This document shows positions 60,795-64,000 of a stretch of DNA of 64,000 bases, in pieces. The DNA is from Parapedobacter pyrenivorans_A (GTDB lineage Bacteria; Bacteroidota; Bacteroidia; Sphingobacteriales; Sphingobacteriaceae). The notes beneath the pieces were generated by a model. It did not search any database, was not told the DNA's origin, and was given only the letters and a program-made list of their open reading frames with translations. The position numbers were made by a program, and so were the translations under genes. The stretch covers positions 62,001 to 126,000 of the forward strand of contig NZ_JBHEUZ010000005.1 of assembly GCF_041925275.1 (NCBI RefSeq), written 5' to 3'. Position 1 is the first letter of the stretch. Each line of letters starts with the position of its first letter.

Positions 60795-62774
60795 TTAGTT
60801 TTCTGCCCCGGGCCATCCTGGATTCTGTTTTAGATTGGAGTTTATGTTGAGCTCACCGATGGGTATGGGCCAAAGATTATCGCGCATCTGGAAACTGCGG
60901 CCCTGCTTAATCGAAAGTATAAAAAAAGCCCCGAGCGACGATCCTTTTCCATTCCAGCCCATCGCCGGTTGATTAAATTCAAGGACAGCCCGCTTATACC
61001 GCCGCATATCGAAAAAACGGGCCCCTTCGAATGCTAGTTCGATACTACGTTCGCGTAAAATGATCTCCCGGAGCCTACCCTTATCCAGATGGCTGTTGAT
61101 GTTGTTGGGGCTTACCAAAGTGGGGTTGGACCAGGCATCTTCTACGTCGGGGATACCTGCACGACGGCGCACCTTGTTGAGCGCGTCATACACCGCTTGG
61201 CTGGGGCCTTCCACCTCATTTAGGGTTTCCGCTTTCATCAAATATAGATCGGACAAGCGGATAATGGGATAGGGGAATGCTACCATGCGGGCCGAGTGCG
61301 CATTCATCGATTCAGGATGGACAAACTTTTGGACGCCTATCCCTGTCCAGAAAAAGTCGGTCTGCCCCGTGCCTCCATGCATGAAACTGATCCCGCCGTC
61401 AGTCCCAGGCAGCAGCATCGTGGGGATGGAACGCCTATACTGACGCCAATAGCCCCCGGTTATGCCAAGGTTAGCGTAGAAACGGGGTTCGCGGTCAAAA
61501 TATAGATAGACGGTTTTCACGTTCGGCTGCAGGAAACCGGCATAAACACGATACGCCTGATCGGCGGAATCCGGAACTTCGAAGAGGTCATATTTGTCGC
61601 TCTGCGAAAACGTCAGGTCCACGTCAAGGGGAAGCCCGTTCTTCGTGTAATAGCGTTCAATTACGCTGTAATTCGCCCCCAGCCAATTGCCCACGTAGCC
61701 GTTACTTTGCCAGTCCGGGTCGGTGTCGTTGTTGGTCCGGATAGCACTGGCGTATTGAAGAAAGTCACCGCCGTTCCGGTCGCCTGTCCGCCCCCATATC
61801 AGTTCTTGATTCCAAGGATCCGGAATGGTCATTTTTACCGAAAAATAATCGGTCATCCGCTCGGGGCTTTGTTCCAAAAGGGCTTCATCTGCTTTGCTGA
61901 ATGGCGCCCCTGTGAACCGGTATAACTCGTTAAAATTGCTCTCGCAAAAGGCAATAGCAGTGTTTACAGCATCAAGTGCATCCCGCCATTTCTGGGGATT
62001 TTCATCCACCGGAAAGTATGGCTGTCCATCGAAATCCAGGAAATCACTGTAATATTCGCGGTTGCCATTGAAGAAAGGGCTCGCTCTGAGCAGCATGACC
62101 CGTGCCTTGATCGCCAAGGCCACCCGCTTGTCGACCATCCCCAAATAGATGTCGGGCACACGGTCCTGCAAATCCGGAATCGCCTCGTCAATCAACCTGA
62201 TGACATAATCGAAACAATCGTCTACCTTCTGGCGCTTCGGCAAGATCTGGTCGTCTGATTCATCCACATTCACCGTGCGATCGACGATAACGATGGGACC
62301 ATAATGTTCGATCAGCTGGTAATGATAAAAGGCTTTAAGGAATTTTACCTGTGCGGTCCAGTCCTTTAACTCCCTTTCCGGCACGTTTTCAGCGAGCGAT
62401 ATCTTGTCAAGGAACGTGTTGCAGGCCCGTATACCCTTATAGAGGTGGGGAGCACCTCCACTCCCCGTCCATAACCCGTACATGGGATTACTATTGTTCT
62501 GGCCTCCCATCATAATCCCCAGGGGCGACTGGCGCCAAAGGTCGTTTTTATCGACCTCGCGTGACACCCACTCGTCGCCCAATAGAAAGGTCGAATTCGA
62601 CATACTGTGGACCGGCGGCAGGAAACTGTATACTTTCGATAGCGCGTTAAGCGCCATCTCCCGGTTGGCAAAGTAATCCTCCAGTGTCACCGTGTTGTCA
62701 GGCACGATGCTGAGGTAATCGGAACATGCGGAAGACGACACGATAAGGACAAGGCTATACAGCAATTTTCTCAT
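60795..62774 (-). CDS. susD: SusD/RagB-family outer-membrane lipoprotein
   Basis: 659 residues. Lipobox in LIVSSSACSDYLSIVPDNTVTLEDYFANREMAL, a typical SusD opening. The SusD fold follows (WTAQVKFLKAFYHYQLIEHYGPIVIVDR; then RLSDLYLMKAETLNEVEGPSQAVYDALNKVRRRAG; then the C-terminal RERSIELAFEGARFFDMRRYKR). SusD caps the SusC channel and delivers oligosaccharides. With GH32 downstream, the likely ligand is fructan. It starts 12 bases after the SusC stop. The symbol denotes the family. Confidence 0.92.
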   Translation of the reverse strand: MRKLLYSLVLIVSSSACSDYLSIVPDNTVTLEDYFANREMALNALSKVYSFLPPVHSMSNSTFLLGDEWVSREVDKNDLWRQSPLGIMMGGQNNSNPMYGLWTGSGGAPHLYKGIRACNTFLDKISLAENVPERELKDWTAQVKFLKAFYHYQLIEHYGPIVIVDRTVNVDESDDQILPKRQKVDDCFDYVIRLIDEAIPDLQDRVPDIYLGMVDKRVALAIKARVMLLRASPFFNGNREYYSDFLDFDGQPYFPVDENPQKWRDALDAVNTAIAFCESNFNELYRFTGAPFSKADEALLEQSPERMTDYFSVKMTIPDPWNQELIWGRTGDRNGGDFLQYASAIRTNNDTDPDWQSNGYVGNWLGANYSVIERYYTKNGLPLDVDLTFSQSDKYDLFEVPDSADQAYRVYAGFLQPNVKTVYLYFDREPRFYANLGITGGYWRQYRRSIPTMLLPGTDGGISFMHGGTGQTDFFWTGIGVQKFVHPESMNAHSARMVAFPYPIIRLSDLYLMKAETLNEVEGPSQAVYDALNKVRRRAGIPDVEDAWSNPTLVSPNNINSHLDKGRLREIILRERSIELAFEGARFFDMRRYKRAVLEFNQPAMGWNGKGSSLGAFFILSIKQGRSFQMRDNLWPIPIGELNINSNLKQNPGWPGAEN

Positions 62775-62786
62775 GATACGTTAGGA

Positions 62787-64000
62787 TTAAAATGATAATT
62801 GGACTCCCATGTTAATACGCCTATTTATCGGATAAGCCAACCCGTTCCCCCCCATTTCCGGGTCCCAAAGCCTGAAGGAGCTGAGGGAAAACAGGTTCTC
62901 CCCGCTCAGGTAGATCCGCCCGCCGGCGATGCCTACGCGTCCAAGCAAGCCGGGGCTATAACCCACTTCCAGGGTTTTCAGGCGCATGAAACTCCCGTCG
63001 CGCAGCCACCATGTGGACGGTTGGACGTTGTTGTTCACCTCGTAGACCGCAAGCCGGGGCCAGAATGCATGGACATCGGGGTTGGTCTCGCTCCACGAAT
63101 CGCGCGCGATGATAGCCGGTGCGTTGCGCCGGTTAACCAAGGGAGCAATCCCTGAAGGGTTGATAAAGAATGAAACCCGCGAGTTCCCCTGGAAGAAGAA
63201 GGAAAAATCCACCTTCTTCCAACCCAATGACGCCCCGAAACCGTATTGAAGCTGCGGCACGGTCGGATAACCGATGGGAATCCGGTCATTTTCGTTGATA
63301 ACGCCATCCTGGTTCACGTCGGTATACTTGATGTCGCCGCGCATGTATGAACCGAAGGCGATCTGGCTGGGCGAGTTGTCGATCTCTTCCTGGTCGACGA
63401 ACAGGCGTTCGGCCACATACCCCCATTGCTGCCCTATTGGCTGCCCGGCGGTGTACAGGTACCACTCTTTATAGGAAGGCTCGTCGGTCCGGACAATCCG
63501 ATTGGTGGCATAAGTTGCGTTCACCCGGGCGGTCATCCAGAAGCTGTTGGAGAAGAAGTGCTTATAGTCAACAGACCCATCAATGCCCTGAGACTTCACC
63601 TTTCCGATATTTCCGCTTATTACCGCCTCATAGCCCATCGTTTGGGGAATGTTGTTCCTGGGCCAGTAAATCTTATCACGTATATTGTGGAAATAATCCA
63701 CCTGGATATTCAGGCCATTCAACAGGCCCAGCTCCAACCCGAGGTTAGATATGGTTGACACTTCCCATTGGATATTCGGGTTATTGTATCGGGCAACACT
63801 GTATCCCTCGTACCGCTGGAGGAAATCCCTGCCCCATGAATACATACCGCCGCCGGCATATATGTCCGAAAGGAAGAAAAATCTGCCTGAGCGGCCGGCG
63901 ATGGCGTCATTACCCACTTTTCCGTGGGTGAGTTTCAATTTTACAAGATCGAACACACGCTTCAGGCCGTCTGTGTAGTAAGGCTCATTGGAAACCACCC
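62787..64000 (-). CDS. susC: SusC/RagA-family TonB-dependent transporter (C-terminal part)
   Basis: About 404 codons are visible; the N-terminal signal peptide, plug and first strands lie beyond the right edge. The sequence is beta-barrel-like with the usual SusC landmarks: SDIYAGGGMYSWG, VARYNNPNIQWEVSTISNLGLELGLL, YTAGQPIGQQWGYVAERLFVDQEEID, GDIKYTDVNQDGVIN, GYPTVPQLQYGFG, and the end GLAYPINRRINMGVQLSF with terminal Phe. It imports glycans across the outer membrane with SusD. The symbol denotes the family. Regulators of the locus are presumably to the right. Confidence 0.93.
   Translation of the reverse strand, partial: VVSNEPYYTDGLKRVFDLVKLKLTHGKVGNDAIAGRSGRFFFLSDIYAGGGMYSWGRDFLQRYEGYSVARYNNPNIQWEVSTISNLGLELGLLNGLNIQVDYFHNIRDKIYWPRNNIPQTMGYEAVISGNIGKVKSQGIDGSVDYKHFFSNSFWMTARVNATYATNRIVRTDEPSYKEWYLYTAGQPIGQQWGYVAERLFVDQEEIDNSPSQIAFGSYMRGDIKYTDVNQDGVINENDRIPIGYPTVPQLQYGFGASLGWKKVDFSFFFQGNSRVSFFINPSGIAPLVNRRNAPAIIARDSWSETNPDVHAFWPRLAVYEVNNNVQPSTWWLRDGSFMRLKTLEVGYSPGLLGRVGIAGGRIYLSGENLFSLSSFRLWDPEMGGNGLAYPINRRINMGVQLSF

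Noticed and set aside
1..64000. Insertion sequences, phage genes, tRNA or rRNA genes
   Set aside because: No transposase, integrase, phage structural gene, tRNA cloverleaf or rRNA stretch could be recognised on either strand.

Overview
The window looks like a chromosome segment of a Bacteroidota bacterium of roughly 50% GC. The evidence is a SusC/SusD fructan locus, Bacteroidota-type promoters (TTTG or TTG, about 19-20 bases, then TAnnTTTG) with few Shine-Dalgarno sites, DUF4197, and a large array of FtsX/MacB-like permeases whose proteins end in the same SLRDE. A Sphingobacteriales member (Parapedobacter- or Pedobacter-like) is my best guess, by inference only. I see no rRNA, tRNA, CRISPR array or transposase.

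Layout. 1-4.8 kb: a cydA-type cytochrome bd subunit I gene running off the left edge, a PepSY-TM remnant, and three lipoprotein genes (unknown, pentapeptide-like, papain-like protease). 4.8-11.5 kb: signal transduction, with a TPR histidine kinase and LuxR-type regulator, a PhnA-like zinc-ribbon protein, and a PAS hybrid kinase with receiver. 11.6-22.0 kb: an accessory island. A tightly packed seven-gene minus-strand operon encodes a double NTase/HEPN-like protein, two paralogous HTH-like proteins, two proteins sharing an N-terminal motif, a SWIM-SNF2 helicase and an internally duplicated protein. It is flanked by two toxin-antitoxin modules (MNT/HepT and antitoxin/PIN) in which both toxin genes are frameshifted and both partners are intact. 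A divergent small XRE-like gene sits at the operon promoter. 22-26.3 kb: SGNH hydrolase, RclA-like flavoprotein, FAD monooxygenase and DUF4197 protein.

26.4-50.3 kb: nine full-length, roughly 800-residue ABC-type permease genes and one truncated copy, all on the plus strand, with no ATPase gene. The first gene of each sub-array (26589 and 37912) is preceded by the same pair of 16-bp inverted repeats (TGTyCG-N4-CGAACA, 21 bp apart) and, 53-54 bp further on, a TTGGC element resembling a sigma-54 -24/-12 promoter. The six ordinary spacers inside the array each end in a run of seven-base repeats that abuts the next start codon. Two neighbouring genes share a 272-bp tract with one mismatch, which points to gene conversion.

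50.4-56.4 kb: housekeeping genes (serine hydrolase, ispH, hemH, metallophosphoesterase), one unknown gene and a 0.9-kb gene-poor stretch with TGTTrCGyAACA palindromes. 56.4-64 kb: a minus-strand fructan utilisation locus (SusC partial, SusD, two surface lipoproteins, GH32 enzyme). The SusC/SusD pair would import fructan oligosaccharides released by the GH32 enzyme.

All family names come from motifs read by eye. No database search was run.
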